Shown: in pieces, positions 46,351 through 55,763 of the stretch
Position numbering within the stretch: position 1 is the first letter of the stretch
How the letters are laid out: each line of letters starts with the position of its first letter
Translations under genes and position numbers: made by a program
Notes under the pieces: model-generated
The model's input: the letters and a program-made list of their open reading frames with translations, nothing else
The model's database searches: none
What the model was told of the DNA's origin: nothing
Assembly: GCA_964351625.1 (NCBI GenBank)
Contig: CAYGOV010000010.1
Span: 1 to 64,000 of the forward strand
Origin: Marinoscillum sp964351625
GTDB lineage: Bacteria > Bacteroidota > Bacteroidia > Cytophagales > Cyclobacteriaceae
Direction of reading: 5' to 3'
Length of the DNA: 64,000 nucleotides

Positions 46351-49300
46351 ATGAGAAGTATGCTTAAACTCGTCAGCACTGGATTTTCATGTTGTATGCT
46401 GATACTCTTAATGGCTAGTTCAGCCTTGGCTCAGAATAGTATTAGTGGCGTTGTTAAATCTGCAGATGATGGTGAGCCTTTAGTAGGAGCTGCAGTCTAC
46501 ATCAAAGGTTCCCAAAATGGATCAATAACCGATCTTGATGGTAAGTTTTCCTTTTCAGCACTACCTGAAGATATACTCGTAGTATCATTTGTAGGGTTCA
46601 GACCACAAGAGCTTAAGGTTAAGAGTCAAACCAATTTTAATATTAATCTGGAACTTGATGTCAATCAATTAAACGAGGTAGTTGTAATGGGTTACTCTTC
46701 TACTACCCAAAAGGAACTTTCTGCTTCCGTTGTATCAATTGGAGCTGAGAAACTTCAAGCTGTTACCTCTAGTAATGTTCAAACAATGTTGCAGGGGCAA
46801 GCTGCTGGAGTTACTGTATCATCCGGCTCAGGAGCCCCAGGCGCCGCTGCTGATATTAGGATCCGGGGACTAACTTCTCTGAATAATGATATTCCCCCAT
46901 TATTTGTAGTAGATGGGATCATAGGTGGAAATTATGTACCTAATGATGTGGAAACACTTACAGTTCTGAAAGATGCTGCGGCCATAGGACTATATGGTGC
47001 AGCAGGAGCAGCTGGTGTAATTATTATTACTACAAAATCAGGTTCTGGAAAGCCGTCTTTATCCTTCAATAGCTCTATCGGGGTAAAAGAAGTAGTAACG
47101 GGCAAGTTCGAAATGATGAACGGAGCGGAGTTATATGAAGCTCAAAAAGAAATGTGGGGTGAAGACAACTTGGTCAGCTTTCTCAACAATAGACCAGAAT
47201 ATTTGGAAGATAGAAGTTTCGATTGGCTGGACGCTGGATTTGATAGAGCCGTAATTCAAAACTATAATCTTGCTGCTAGTGGAGGCACTGATGGCATTTC
47301 TTATGGATTAAGTGTTGATTATTTCAACGAGGAAGGAACATTTATAAAAACAGATTACGAGCGATTGAACCTGAGAGGAAATCTAAGATTTGACGTATCG
47401 GAAAAGTTGAAAGTAGCGACAAGTATAAATGCACAGTGGTCTGAAAATAATTTCCACCATTATAGTTGGTTCGAAGATACATTTTGGAACATGCCTTGGG
47501 ATAATCCAAGAAACGTAGACGGTGAATTATTAGGGCCGAGCTATGTCACTAATACCAGTAACGAATGGCTGGGACAATTTAGAAGAAGCTTCCTATACTC
47601 TGCCGAATACGACAAGCTTAATTTTCGAGACAACAATTTAGTTTGGAATTCAACTATCACTTATCAGTTGACAGATTGGCTAAGTCTTGAGGCTAGAACA
47701 CAGTTGAGCCAATATGCTAACCAGACACAAGAGTATTATTCTCCTCTGACCGATTTCGGTATTGCTTTGAATGGTGTGATTAGTCAAAATAGGTTTGAAT
47801 CTCAAGGACTTTCCTCAACTCACTTTTTGAGATTTAGTAAGTCAATTGGTAAACACGATATTGGCGGTTTTGTCGCTCATGAAGGAGGGGTGAGTAGATC
47901 ATCGTTCTTAGGATTCAATGGTCAGAATTTAAGCTCACTTTCTGTGCAAGTACCATCTGGAGCTAGTACGAATGTGACATTTCCTGCAAATGCGGGTGAT
48001 GCCTTTATAGATCGGGGTATTTCTTTTATCAGTGAATTAACCTACGGTTATAACTCGAAATACTTTGCAACAGGATATTTCAGAAGAGATGGTAGTTCAA
48101 ATTTTGCTAAGAATAAAAAGTTTGGAAATTTCCCAGGAGGTTCATTTGCTTGGCTAGTTTCAGAAGAATCATTTTTGAAAAGTGTAGATGCAGTGAATCT
48201 ACTTAAGTTGCGAGTGAGTTATGGTTTAACTGGAAATAGCAATATCCAAAGATTTTTAAGTCTCCCTACCTATAATATTTCTAGACAGTATAACAATCAG
48301 CCAGGAGGAGAACCTGACAACCCATCTAATCCTAATCTTCAGTGGGAACAGACCGAAATGCTCAATGCAGGATTTGACTTGGGTCTCTTTAATGGGTTGA
48401 ATGTAAATGTGGATGTTTATCAAAAAGCAGTAACGGGTATGTTGCTTTCAAACCCTTTGCCGTTTTCATCTGGCTATGAGCGTAGAACTGAGAATATTGG
48501 TGATATGAGAAGTCGTGGATTTGAATTCAATTTGAGCTACGACAAGAAACTCGGAGATTTTTACTATTCAGGGAATTTCAATATCTCATTTAACAAAAAC
48601 GAGATTACTAAAATCACAGATGTTTTGGATGAGCAACCACAGTTGGTAGGAAATATTCAACAACTTAATAAAGTGGGCGAAGAAGCTTTCATGTGGTACA
48701 TGCCTAGATGGTTGGGAGTTGACCCTGAGACAGGCGGCCCTACTTGGGAGATGTTGACAGAGGAAGAGGATGGTTCAATAACATCATCTGTTACTTCTGT
48801 ATACAATGATGCAACTTTCCAGCCAATTGAATCTGCTCTCCCAACGTATACAGGAGGTCTTCGCAATTCATTGACTTACAAAGGTATCACGCTTGCATGC
48901 TTATTCACTTTCCAAGGAGGTAATCATATTTACCATGAAACGCGTGCATTTGTCGATTCGGATGGTGCTAATACAGGAGTGAACCTCATGAGACCTCAAG
49001 AGGATTGGGTTCGTTGGGAAAATCCAGGTGATATAGCCACTCATCCCGAGTATAGACGAGGAGGAAATAGAGGAGCCCATCAAAATTCATCACGCTACAT
49101 TGAAAAAGGCGACTTTATAAGACTGAGAAATATTTCTCTTTCATACAGTCTACCTAAAGTGGTGCTTGATGCTGTCAATATGAAGTCAGCTACGCTATCG
49201 CTAAGAGCTGATAACCTTCATACTTGGACCGAATTCTCAGGGATGGACCCTGATGTGGGATTGACTGCAGGAGCTTTTGAGCAACCAGGTTTATCCAATC

Positions 49301-49353
49301 TGAAATACCCAATAAGTAGACAGTTTGTTCTAGGTCTTAATGTTAATTTCTAA
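46351..49353 (+). CDS. SusC/RagA-family TonB-dependent outer-membrane receptor
   Basis: A 1000-residue importer. The signal peptide ends SSALAQ; residues about 29-115 are the carboxypeptidase-regulatory-like domain (SISGVVKSADDGEPLVGAAV); the plug follows, with VVVMGYSSTTQKELSASV near 111-128 and IRIRGLTSLNNDIPPLFVVDG; the C-terminal beta-barrel ends FVLGLNVNF with the terminal Phe. SusC pumps oligosaccharides bound by its SusD lid into the periplasm, powered by TonB. Its gene is directly followed by susD and is relatively short of extra domains, so it is probably controlled by AgaR or another separate regulator rather than by an anti-sigma partner (no STN domain seen). Confidence 0.95.
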   Translation: MRSMLKLVSTGFSCCMLILLMASSALAQNSISGVVKSADDGEPLVGAAVYIKGSQNGSITDLDGKFSFSALPEDILVVSFVGFRPQELKVKSQTNFNINLELDVNQLNEVVVMGYSSTTQKELSASVVSIGAEKLQAVTSSNVQTMLQGQAAGVTVSSGSGAPGAAADIRIRGLTSLNNDIPPLFVVDGIIGGNYVPNDVETLTVLKDAAAIGLYGAAGAAGVIIITTKSGSGKPSLSFNSSIGVKEVVTGKFEMMNGAELYEAQKEMWGEDNLVSFLNNRPEYLEDRSFDWLDAGFDRAVIQNYNLAASGGTDGISYGLSVDYFNEEGTFIKTDYERLNLRGNLRFDVSEKLKVATSINAQWSENNFHHYSWFEDTFWNMPWDNPRNVDGELLGPSYVTNTSNEWLGQFRRSFLYSAEYDKLNFRDNNLVWNSTITYQLTDWLSLEARTQLSQYANQTQEYYSPLTDFGIALNGVISQNRFESQGLSSTHFLRFSKSIGKHDIGGFVAHEGGVSRSSFLGFNGQNLSSLSVQVPSGASTNVTFPANAGDAFIDRGISFISELTYGYNSKYFATGYFRRDGSSNFAKNKKFGNFPGGSFAWLVSEESFLKSVDAVNLLKLRVSYGLTGNSNIQRFLSLPTYNISRQYNNQPGGEPDNPSNPNLQWEQTEMLNAGFDLGLFNGLNVNVDVYQKAVTGMLLSNPLPFSSGYERRTENIGDMRSRGFEFNLSYDKKLGDFYYSGNFNISFNKNEITKITDVLDEQPQLVGNIQQLNKVGEEAFMWYMPRWLGVDPETGGPTWEMLTEEEDGSITSSVTSVYNDATFQPIESALPTYTGGLRNSLTYKGITLACLFTFQGGNHIYHETRAFVDSDGANTGVNLMRPQEDWVRWENPGDIATHPEYRRGGNRGAHQNSSRYIEKGDFIRLRNISLSYSLPKVVLDAVNMKSATLSLRADNLHTWTEFSGMDPDVGLTAGAFEQPGLSNLKYPISRQFVLGLNVNF

Positions 49354-49357
49354 GCAG

Positions 49358-50836
49358 ATGAAAACGATGAAAATATTCAAACAATTTCTTTTGATCACGC
49401 TAGTGTTGTCTTTTTCAGCATGTGAGCTTGATATAGAACCACAAACAAAAGCTACCATCAATAATCTTTTGAGTGAGCCAGGAGGTATAGAGACTGCCAC
49501 AAATGGCAATTATGCCCTTTTCAAAGACGTGCTACCATTCTCTGGTCAAGGCTTTGGTGATAGTCGTAACGATTATACTCGTCACTTATATCAAATGAGC
49601 GAATTCGCTGCTGATAATGTTATGTACACGCAATTTTCTGTAGATCCGCTCTACCTAGTATTCACGCGTGAGCATAATTCGGGTCAAGGTAATTCTTCGT
49701 ACTTCTGGTTTATAGCCTACAGAATGATCCTTGGTACCAATTTGATTATAAGCAATGCTCCAGAAGGTGAGAGTCCTGAGGCAGACCAATTAATAGGCGA
49801 GAATTATTTTTTGAGAGCCGTTGCGACATTTGATTTGTTGAGATTTTTTGCAATGCCATATTCACATGGTAGGGATAACCCAGGGGTTGTTTTGAGAAGA
49901 AGCGATGATGAGCCCAATATCAAAGCTCGAGCTACAGTCGGTGAGTCTTATGATGCTGTAATTGAGGATTTATTGAAGGCAGAAGAACTAATGGACGATA
50001 GCCAAACCCGTGGTGTTGAATTCGGTTCTAAATTAGCTGCTCAGGCATTGCTTTCCCGAGTCTATTTATACATGGAGAATGATGAGAAGGCTATTGAATA
50101 TGCCAATAAGGTTATTGAAAATAGTAGTGTTAGACTAGCTGACCGCTCTGCATACGTGGACAATTTTGCAAATGCATCCAGTTCACCAGAGTCAATTTTC
50201 GTCTTGAAGTTCACACAAGCAGATGGAAGAGGAAAGAATGGGTCAATAGGATCTATGTATTATGATGATGGTAACAATGGAGGCTGGGGAGAAGTATTTG
50301 CTTCCGAGACCTTCCTCGATCTAATCAGACCTAATACCGAAGATGTACGTAATGACCTTATTTTGACTACAGGCGGTTTGAAAAATGGATATGATATTCA
50401 TTACATACTCAAATTCACTGGGCAAGAAGGCATTGTGAATCTTTCTTCGCCTCAGTATTTGAGACTTTCTGAGATTTATTTGAATCGTGCTGAAGCTTAT
50501 GCAAAATCAGGATCGGATGATCTTGCACTCAATGATGTAAATACCATTAGAACGCGTGCTGGACTACCAAGTGGTAAGCTGTACGACGCTGGTAATCTGG
50601 GAGGCCGATCAGTTCTTGACATAGTATTGGAGGAAAGACGTCTTGAACTGGCCTTCGAAGGGCACAGAGGATTTGATCTCATCAGAAACAAAAGAGATAT
50701 GAATCGTGACTACACTGGGATACATCTAGAAAATGGAGATACTCGAACAGTCATTCCTTGGGATGATGATCGCTGGGCTTTTCTGATTCCTGAGATAGAA
50801 TTAATTACCAACCCTGATTGTGAGCAGAATCTTTAA
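49358..50836 (+). CDS. SusD/RagB-family glycan-binding lipoprotein
   Basis: A 492-residue surface lipoprotein, started at the ATG at 49358 just after the susC stop; an ATG at 49340 lies inside susC. Signal ends LSFSAC (Cys22). The alpha-helical SusD fold is supported by GENYFLRAVATFDLLRFFAMPYSH, LLSRVYLYMENDEKAIEYANKVI (TPR-like), and LRLSEIYLNRAEAYAKSG with EERRLELAFEGHRGFDLIR near the end. It caps the SusC barrel and captures oligosaccharide. A terminator directly follows, separating it from the putative glycosidase gene. Confidence 0.94.
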   Translation: MKTMKIFKQFLLITLVLSFSACELDIEPQTKATINNLLSEPGGIETATNGNYALFKDVLPFSGQGFGDSRNDYTRHLYQMSEFAADNVMYTQFSVDPLYLVFTREHNSGQGNSSYFWFIAYRMILGTNLIISNAPEGESPEADQLIGENYFLRAVATFDLLRFFAMPYSHGRDNPGVVLRRSDDEPNIKARATVGESYDAVIEDLLKAEELMDDSQTRGVEFGSKLAAQALLSRVYLYMENDEKAIEYANKVIENSSVRLADRSAYVDNFANASSSPESIFVLKFTQADGRGKNGSIGSMYYDDGNNGGWGEVFASETFLDLIRPNTEDVRNDLILTTGGLKNGYDIHYILKFTGQEGIVNLSSPQYLRLSEIYLNRAEAYAKSGSDDLALNDVNTIRTRAGLPSGKLYDAGNLGGRSVLDIVLEERRLELAFEGHRGFDLIRNKRDMNRDYTGIHLENGDTRTVIPWDDDRWAFLIPEIELITNPDCEQNL

Positions 50837-50861
50837 GAGTTTTTCTTCATACTCAATTGTA

Positions 50862-50887
50862 AATGCCGGTTCATCCCGGCATTTTTT
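50862..50887 (+). terminator. Terminator after susD
   Basis: AATGCCGG (50862-50869) pairs with CCGGCATT (50875-50882), loop TTCAT/C, followed by a T-run. It lies 25 bases after the susD stop and only 17 before the next ATG, so downstream genes need readthrough. Confidence 0.85.
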
Positions 50888-50903
50888 ATTAAACCCATTC
50901 GTT

Positions 50904-52439
50904 ATGATCTATTCCAATTTCAAATTTTTATTTGCTCTACTTCCTGTTTATTTGATGTTTTCATGCAGTGGAGGAAGCACCCCAGAACCAAAAGAATCTT
51001 CTCAAGCTAAATATTACAAATTCACAGAGTCGACCGAAGATTTTGTGAATCCTGAAAGAGGCTTTTATAAGTATTCTCAAACCAATTCATCAAATTTCTC
51101 TAAGCTATCAGTTGCCACATTGAAAAGAAATAGAGGAGCTACGTTTTCGTCAAATTCCTCTTATGAATCTTACAACTCTTTAGTCTTTCGCTATTATGTC
51201 TTGGGAGATTTTGTAAACGCTCCCATTTCAGAAGATTACTTAGCAGGCATGCAGGAAGATTTTAATGCAGCACGCGAGGCGGGCGTCAAAGTGATTCCTC
51301 GTTTTACTTATACTACTACCGCGACTCCTGGTAATTGTCCCGAGGATTTTATCTGTCCGCCATATGGAGATGCCAGCAAGGAGGTCATTCTTGGGCATAT
51401 TCAGCAAGTAGGGCCAGTATTGACCAGTAATGCAGATGTAATCCTCACAATTCAAATGGGTTGGATTGGCACTTGGGGAGAAAATTATTACACAGATTAT
51501 TTTGGGGACGCTTCTTCCAATACTGATCAGGGGAAGGTTTTGGATGAAAATTGGGTGGATAGAATCGATGTTCTCAAAGCACTATTAGATGCAATTCCAG
51601 AGGAGCTGACTGTTCAAGTACGTTACCCTCAAATGAAGCAGCGCGCGGTATATGGGGTAGATGCCAGAACTAACGTAGCACCATTGACAGAGGCTGAGGC
51701 ATTTGATGGTTCATATAAGTCAAGAATAGCGCATCACAATGATTGTTTATTTGCTAGTGCTGATGATTTTGGTACTTATGCGGATTACGGCAATAGTTCT
51801 ACACCGAGACGGACCGATATTTTCAACTTGAAATCTTATTTTGCTGAGGATAGTAAGTTCGCCGTAGTAGGAGGGGAAACCTGTTTTGACGGATACAGCC
51901 CACAAAATGATTGTGCACCTGCAGGTAAAGCTGAAGAGGATTTGCGTTTGTTACATTACACCTATTTGAATGCTGACTATAACAATGAAGTCAACAATGA
52001 TTGGGTAGATGGCGGATGTATGGAGGATATTAAGAAGAACTTAGGCTACAGGATTATGCTTGATAGCGCCTTATTACCATCAACTGTCTCGGCTACTGCT
52101 GACCTTGCAATCAAACTCCACTTTCGAAACGTTGGCTATGCTGCACCTGTGATGTATAAGCCTGTTTATTTAGTATTAGTAAATCAAGATAGCGGTGTTG
52201 AGTATCGCATTCAAATCATAACAGATATCCGGTTTTGGCACGAAGCAGTTAATATAGATGAGGTACTGGCCTTACCATCTGATATTGAAGAGGGGATATA
52301 CACATTGAGCATATTTATTCCAGATAATCATGAATCTATTGCAAATCGACCTGAGTATGCCATACGTCTAGCGAATGAAGGATTCTGGAATGAGGAAAAT
52401 GGTTACAATGACTTAAAATATTCACTGGAAATTAAATAA
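50904..52439 (+). CDS. DUF4874/DUF4832 putative glycosidase lipoprotein
   Basis: Started at the ATG at 50904, which gives a lipoprotein signal ending YLMFSC (Cys21) and 511 residues; the frame is open further up, into the susD end. NPERGFYKY (49-57) marks DUF4874, as in the protein at 41574-44264. E193 in GTWGENYY, HHND (277-280) and E325 in VVGGETC correspond to the same residues there and are my candidate catalytic set. The C-terminal 130 residues form a beta-domain. Unlike its paralogue it has no T9SS domain and would stay membrane-anchored. Activity unknown. It follows the susCD pair after a terminator and is 11 bases ahead of the next gene. Confidence 0.8.
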   Translation: MIYSNFKFLFALLPVYLMFSCSGGSTPEPKESSQAKYYKFTESTEDFVNPERGFYKYSQTNSSNFSKLSVATLKRNRGATFSSNSSYESYNSLVFRYYVLGDFVNAPISEDYLAGMQEDFNAAREAGVKVIPRFTYTTTATPGNCPEDFICPPYGDASKEVILGHIQQVGPVLTSNADVILTIQMGWIGTWGENYYTDYFGDASSNTDQGKVLDENWVDRIDVLKALLDAIPEELTVQVRYPQMKQRAVYGVDARTNVAPLTEAEAFDGSYKSRIAHHNDCLFASADDFGTYADYGNSSTPRRTDIFNLKSYFAEDSKFAVVGGETCFDGYSPQNDCAPAGKAEEDLRLLHYTYLNADYNNEVNNDWVDGGCMEDIKKNLGYRIMLDSALLPSTVSATADLAIKLHFRNVGYAAPVMYKPVYLVLVNQDSGVEYRIQIITDIRFWHEAVNIDEVLALPSDIEEGIYTLSIFIPDNHESIANRPEYAIRLANEGFWNEENGYNDLKYSLEIK

Positions 52440-52450
52440 AAAGATATCCT

Positions 52451-54007
52451 ATGGATCGCAGAGATTTTATAAAGACTGGAGCCATAGCGGGTAGCCTGCT
52501 ACCCGCTGTAGGGTTAGCACATTCAGGTAACACATTACCGAATCGAGTCCCGCCGCATAATTGGGGTAATTATGATTTTGGACCGCCACCGACCATAAAG
52601 AATAGGCTTAATCAAGGCCCATTTACTACTTATGGAGGTGATGCTACGGCTAATGGGAATTACATTGTCATGATCACATCTCCTTCAGAGATTTTTCAAT
52701 CTAATCCAGGAATGGGGTTGGTCACTTATCTGTGTGACGAGGTAGGGCCGCCCAAGGTAGGAGAATCTGAAATGTACAAGGCCTTAGAGGATTTAGTCAA
52801 GTGGCCTCTCGGCGATAAGCTCTATTTAAGGGTAGACTGGAGGGATATTCAAAAAGAGAAAGGTAAATTGAGTTTTCCTCCACATTGGAAAATGGCTTTT
52901 GTCTTGGCCAAGAAATACGGCAAGAAGATCGCATTCAGAGTGCAACTCATGAGCCCTGTAATAGAGGCTCATTCAGTTCCTGATTTTGTTGCGGATAAAG
53001 TCCCTTTTGTTAAATTGGGCACTACTGACGAAATCGGAATCCTGGGTAAGATCCACTATGCTCCGCGGTACGATCATCCTGCGTTCATGAGTGCTTTCAA
53101 AGAACTTGACGATATGTTGGCAGATCTATATGACGGAAACGAACTCATAGAGTATGTGGATACTTATATGTATGGGTTTTGGGGAGAGGGTCATTCGTGG
53201 CCTTTTAGTGGCAATCCTTTTCCAGATTATCATACCGCTGAGCAGACTTCTATCGCTTTGTTTGAGCACCAAGCCCAAAACTGGAAACGCACACCACTTG
53301 CTACTAATACACAGCCTGATTTTAACAATGTAGGTAATTCTGAGGTGCTTGACAGGACGATTCGAAGCTTCAATTGGCTAAGAACGGACACTATCTTTAT
53401 TGAGCCTGAGCAAATAGAGGCCTTGAGCAATCGACCACCATGGATTGGAGCCACTATAGAGAATGGCTTTTCCAATGGAAAGCCTGATCGTCTTCGAATG
53501 ATTGAAGGACAACCTAGAACTGAGCATATTATCTCCCATATCTTAGATGTTGCCCCGACATATTGCTCCTTGTGGAACTGGCACGACTTGAGTGCTGATA
53601 ATTTGAAAAGATACTATGATCAATATCCCGAAGGACTTGATAAGCTCAGGGCTAACATTGGGTATAAAGTAAGACCATCGTGGATTTGGCTTGGCGAGCA
53701 AGATGAGCATCCTTACCTTATTTTGGGCTTGGTCAATGATGGCATAGCATCAGTGCCCGGTGCATTGATGCTGTCCCTCGAAGACCAACAAGGAAATGTG
53801 TTGAGTACTGGCAGTATTGATCCTGGGTATCCTCTCCCAAAAAAGGTAAGGCAGGCTAAAATGAACCTACCTAAAGGTGCAGATTGGAAAGGACTAAAGC
53901 TGTCTGTGAAAATTGAAATTAAAAATCAGCAGTATCCCGTCAAATGGTCAGCAAGAAATATCAATGAGGACGGATCAATAACACTTAGACAAAATCAGAA
54001 CGCCTAA
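52451..54007 (+). CDS. Exported putative TIM-barrel glycosidase
   Basis: A 518-residue protein with a Tat-type start (DRRDFIKTGAIAG). I cannot place it firmly in a family, but the arrangement resembles the DUF4832 proteins: a barrel entry LRVDWRDIQKEKGKLSF (about 126-142), a strand-4-like YGFWGEGHSW with E246 matching their W-x-E motif, WIGATIENGF with E337 as a possible nucleophile, and a C-terminal beta-domain from about 400. GH42-like or DUF4832-like barrels are the nearest analogies. It lies 11 bases after the DUF4874 gene and is closed by a shared terminator. The glycosidase role is a hypothesis. Confidence 0.55.
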   Translation: MDRRDFIKTGAIAGSLLPAVGLAHSGNTLPNRVPPHNWGNYDFGPPPTIKNRLNQGPFTTYGGDATANGNYIVMITSPSEIFQSNPGMGLVTYLCDEVGPPKVGESEMYKALEDLVKWPLGDKLYLRVDWRDIQKEKGKLSFPPHWKMAFVLAKKYGKKIAFRVQLMSPVIEAHSVPDFVADKVPFVKLGTTDEIGILGKIHYAPRYDHPAFMSAFKELDDMLADLYDGNELIEYVDTYMYGFWGEGHSWPFSGNPFPDYHTAEQTSIALFEHQAQNWKRTPLATNTQPDFNNVGNSEVLDRTIRSFNWLRTDTIFIEPEQIEALSNRPPWIGATIENGFSNGKPDRLRMIEGQPRTEHIISHILDVAPTYCSLWNWHDLSADNLKRYYDQYPEGLDKLRANIGYKVRPSWIWLGEQDEHPYLILGLVNDGIASVPGALMLSLEDQQGNVLSTGSIDPGYPLPKKVRQAKMNLPKGADWKGLKLSVKIEIKNQQYPVKWSARNINEDGSITLRQNQNA

Positions 54008-54008
54008 A

Positions 54009-54046
54009 CTCATAAAGTAACCTTGATCACTTAGTTACTTTATGAG
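54009..54046. terminator. Bidirectional terminator
   Basis: A perfect 13-bp stem, CTCATAAAGTAAC (54009-54021) with GTTACTTTATGAG (54034-54046), between two convergent genes. The right arm covers the stop codon of the minus-strand gene, and CACTTTTTG follows on the + strand. Confidence 0.88.
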
Positions 54047-55576
54047 CACTTTTTGTTGGCCTAATTCTGTTCTGATAATGAATAGTCCAGTTTTGTGATT
54101 GATAAGATTCTTATCGACGATATATGATGCCGAAGGTTGGTCTAGCTTCAGGTCAAGCGCCAGCCTGCCTTGGATATCAAAAATTGCAATATTTTGAAAA
54201 CTACTTCCATTTGAACTACTGACTATAAGGAACTCCTCGGTCGATCTAACATTTAATCCTTTAGTCTTACTTTTTTTTTGAGCCCCAAGAACTTCATCTT
54301 CTATTTCTTGAGGCACATACACATAAGGTTCATTAATTGTTCCGTAGTATTCTATGGTTTGAGTGGGTAGTATTCTGTCAGATTCGATGGTTAATACTGG
54401 GTTGTCACCTCCAGAGTTGATTTCGCATGTAAGTATCTCTCCAGGATTTAATAATTTCAATGACTCAGATGCTCTTACTCCATTCACAGCAACATATGCA
54501 TCGTAATAAAACGGTGCTACGCCTACGTTTTCAATTTCTACAATGGAGGCGTTTTCAGATACCTGAAATGAGTTGATTTTGAAGCGATATCCCATATACA
54601 TGCTGGCTGCTTTTATTCTTTCCATTTCCTGGTAGCGCCCTTGATCATTTCCATTGATATAGCTCATTCTGAAATTTTCGACGAACGTTTCAAAAGCGAT
54701 ACCGTGAGCACCTACGTGCTCATTAAGAACGTTTTCTTGATCATAATCAGTGTAGTAACTAAACTCACCACCTGCGGGGGCCCACTTGTAGCGATCTCTA
54801 TCAAAGAAATTCCACGATGTAGTATTGTAGCCAGAATGTCCTTTGTGCATAAATGAATCGTCAAATAAGCCGAAGTTGATAAGCTTCAAATCAGGATTTT
54901 CCGAGAAAGGAGAATAGGTACTACTTGCTGCATCTATGGAAATACTCCAATAAGTCTCTTGAAAAACTGTGTCCAAATGCTTCATGAATGATGTTTGAAA
55001 CTCTTTGCTAGGAAATGTTTCTCCTAGTTTGAATGGTCCATCATATATGTGATACTCTGCCCAAAGGCCAAAACCAGTTTGAACAAAAGCCATTCGCGGA
55101 TCTTTGTCATATTTCTTCGCATATTCAGTATAGAAATCTATAGTGAATGCCTTCAATTCTGGATGTGTCCAATCTGGGAAAGAAGTGTCTCTGCCTTCCG
55201 ATTTACCCATAGTCTCGTTATAATCACTCATATCTTTAATGTATTGAGGTACAGTGGTTGTACGTCCAGGATATGAGAATCTAAACCTTAATACAGCTTG
55301 ATGATTCCTAGAAGCCATTTCATCTAGCAACTCCTCAACAGGTGTCCAGTCATACACTCCTTTCCCTTTCACTACATCAGCGTAAGACATGTATGAGTAC
55401 TCAAGAGAAATAGCGTCAGTTTCTATTCTAGAATTGCCAGGCCAGAATACAATACCCGTCATTGGCTGGACATTTTCTATTTCGCTATCAATTTCAATAG
55501 CCGTGTAATCCTGAGCGTATAAGTAGGAGGATATAACGATGAAGAACAGTGAGATGAATTTATTAATCATAAGCAT
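54035..55576 (-). CDS. DUF4832-like putative glycosidase with T9SS domain
   Basis: A 513-residue secreted protein (signal ending YLYAQ), full-length paralogue of the protein at 20620-21867: NVQPMTGIVFW, KGVYDWTPVE, GFGLWAEYHIYD and DAYVAVNGVRASESLK are shared. The matching residues are E174 (LWAEYH) and E271 (APAGGE), with FDDSFMHKGH near 238-247. After a linker around 400-430 containing an EEIEDEVLG-like acidic patch, it carries an extra T9SS sorting domain (SFQNIAIFDIQGR to KVLIK) absent from its paralogue. One form would be surface-exposed, the other periplasmic or released. An in-frame Met two codons in makes the start uncertain by six bases. Confidence 0.78.
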   Translation of the reverse strand: MLMINKFISLFFIVISSYLYAQDYTAIEIDSEIENVQPMTGIVFWPGNSRIETDAISLEYSYMSYADVVKGKGVYDWTPVEELLDEMASRNHQAVLRFRFSYPGRTTTVPQYIKDMSDYNETMGKSEGRDTSFPDWTHPELKAFTIDFYTEYAKKYDKDPRMAFVQTGFGLWAEYHIYDGPFKLGETFPSKEFQTSFMKHLDTVFQETYWSISIDAASSTYSPFSENPDLKLINFGLFDDSFMHKGHSGYNTTSWNFFDRDRYKWAPAGGEFSYYTDYDQENVLNEHVGAHGIAFETFVENFRMSYINGNDQGRYQEMERIKAASMYMGYRFKINSFQVSENASIVEIENVGVAPFYYDAYVAVNGVRASESLKLLNPGEILTCEINSGGDNPVLTIESDRILPTQTIEYYGTINEPYVYVPQEIEDEVLGAQKKSKTKGLNVRSTEEFLIVSSSNGSSFQNIAIFDIQGRLALDLKLDQPSASYIVDKNLINHKTGLFIIRTELGQQKVLIK

Positions 55577-55763
55577 TTACTATTTATATCTACTTCAAAT
55601 ATATGAAAAGAAAGATATAAAACTTTCAAAACATAACTAAATGGTTACGTAATATTTCTTTAATCCTCGCTTATGATTTGGTTTCACCTTTTTTTTTACG
55701 ATAAACAGATTTCTCCCCGAATTACTTTATAGCAAAGACCGAATATGTAAAAGTTGTCGTTAT

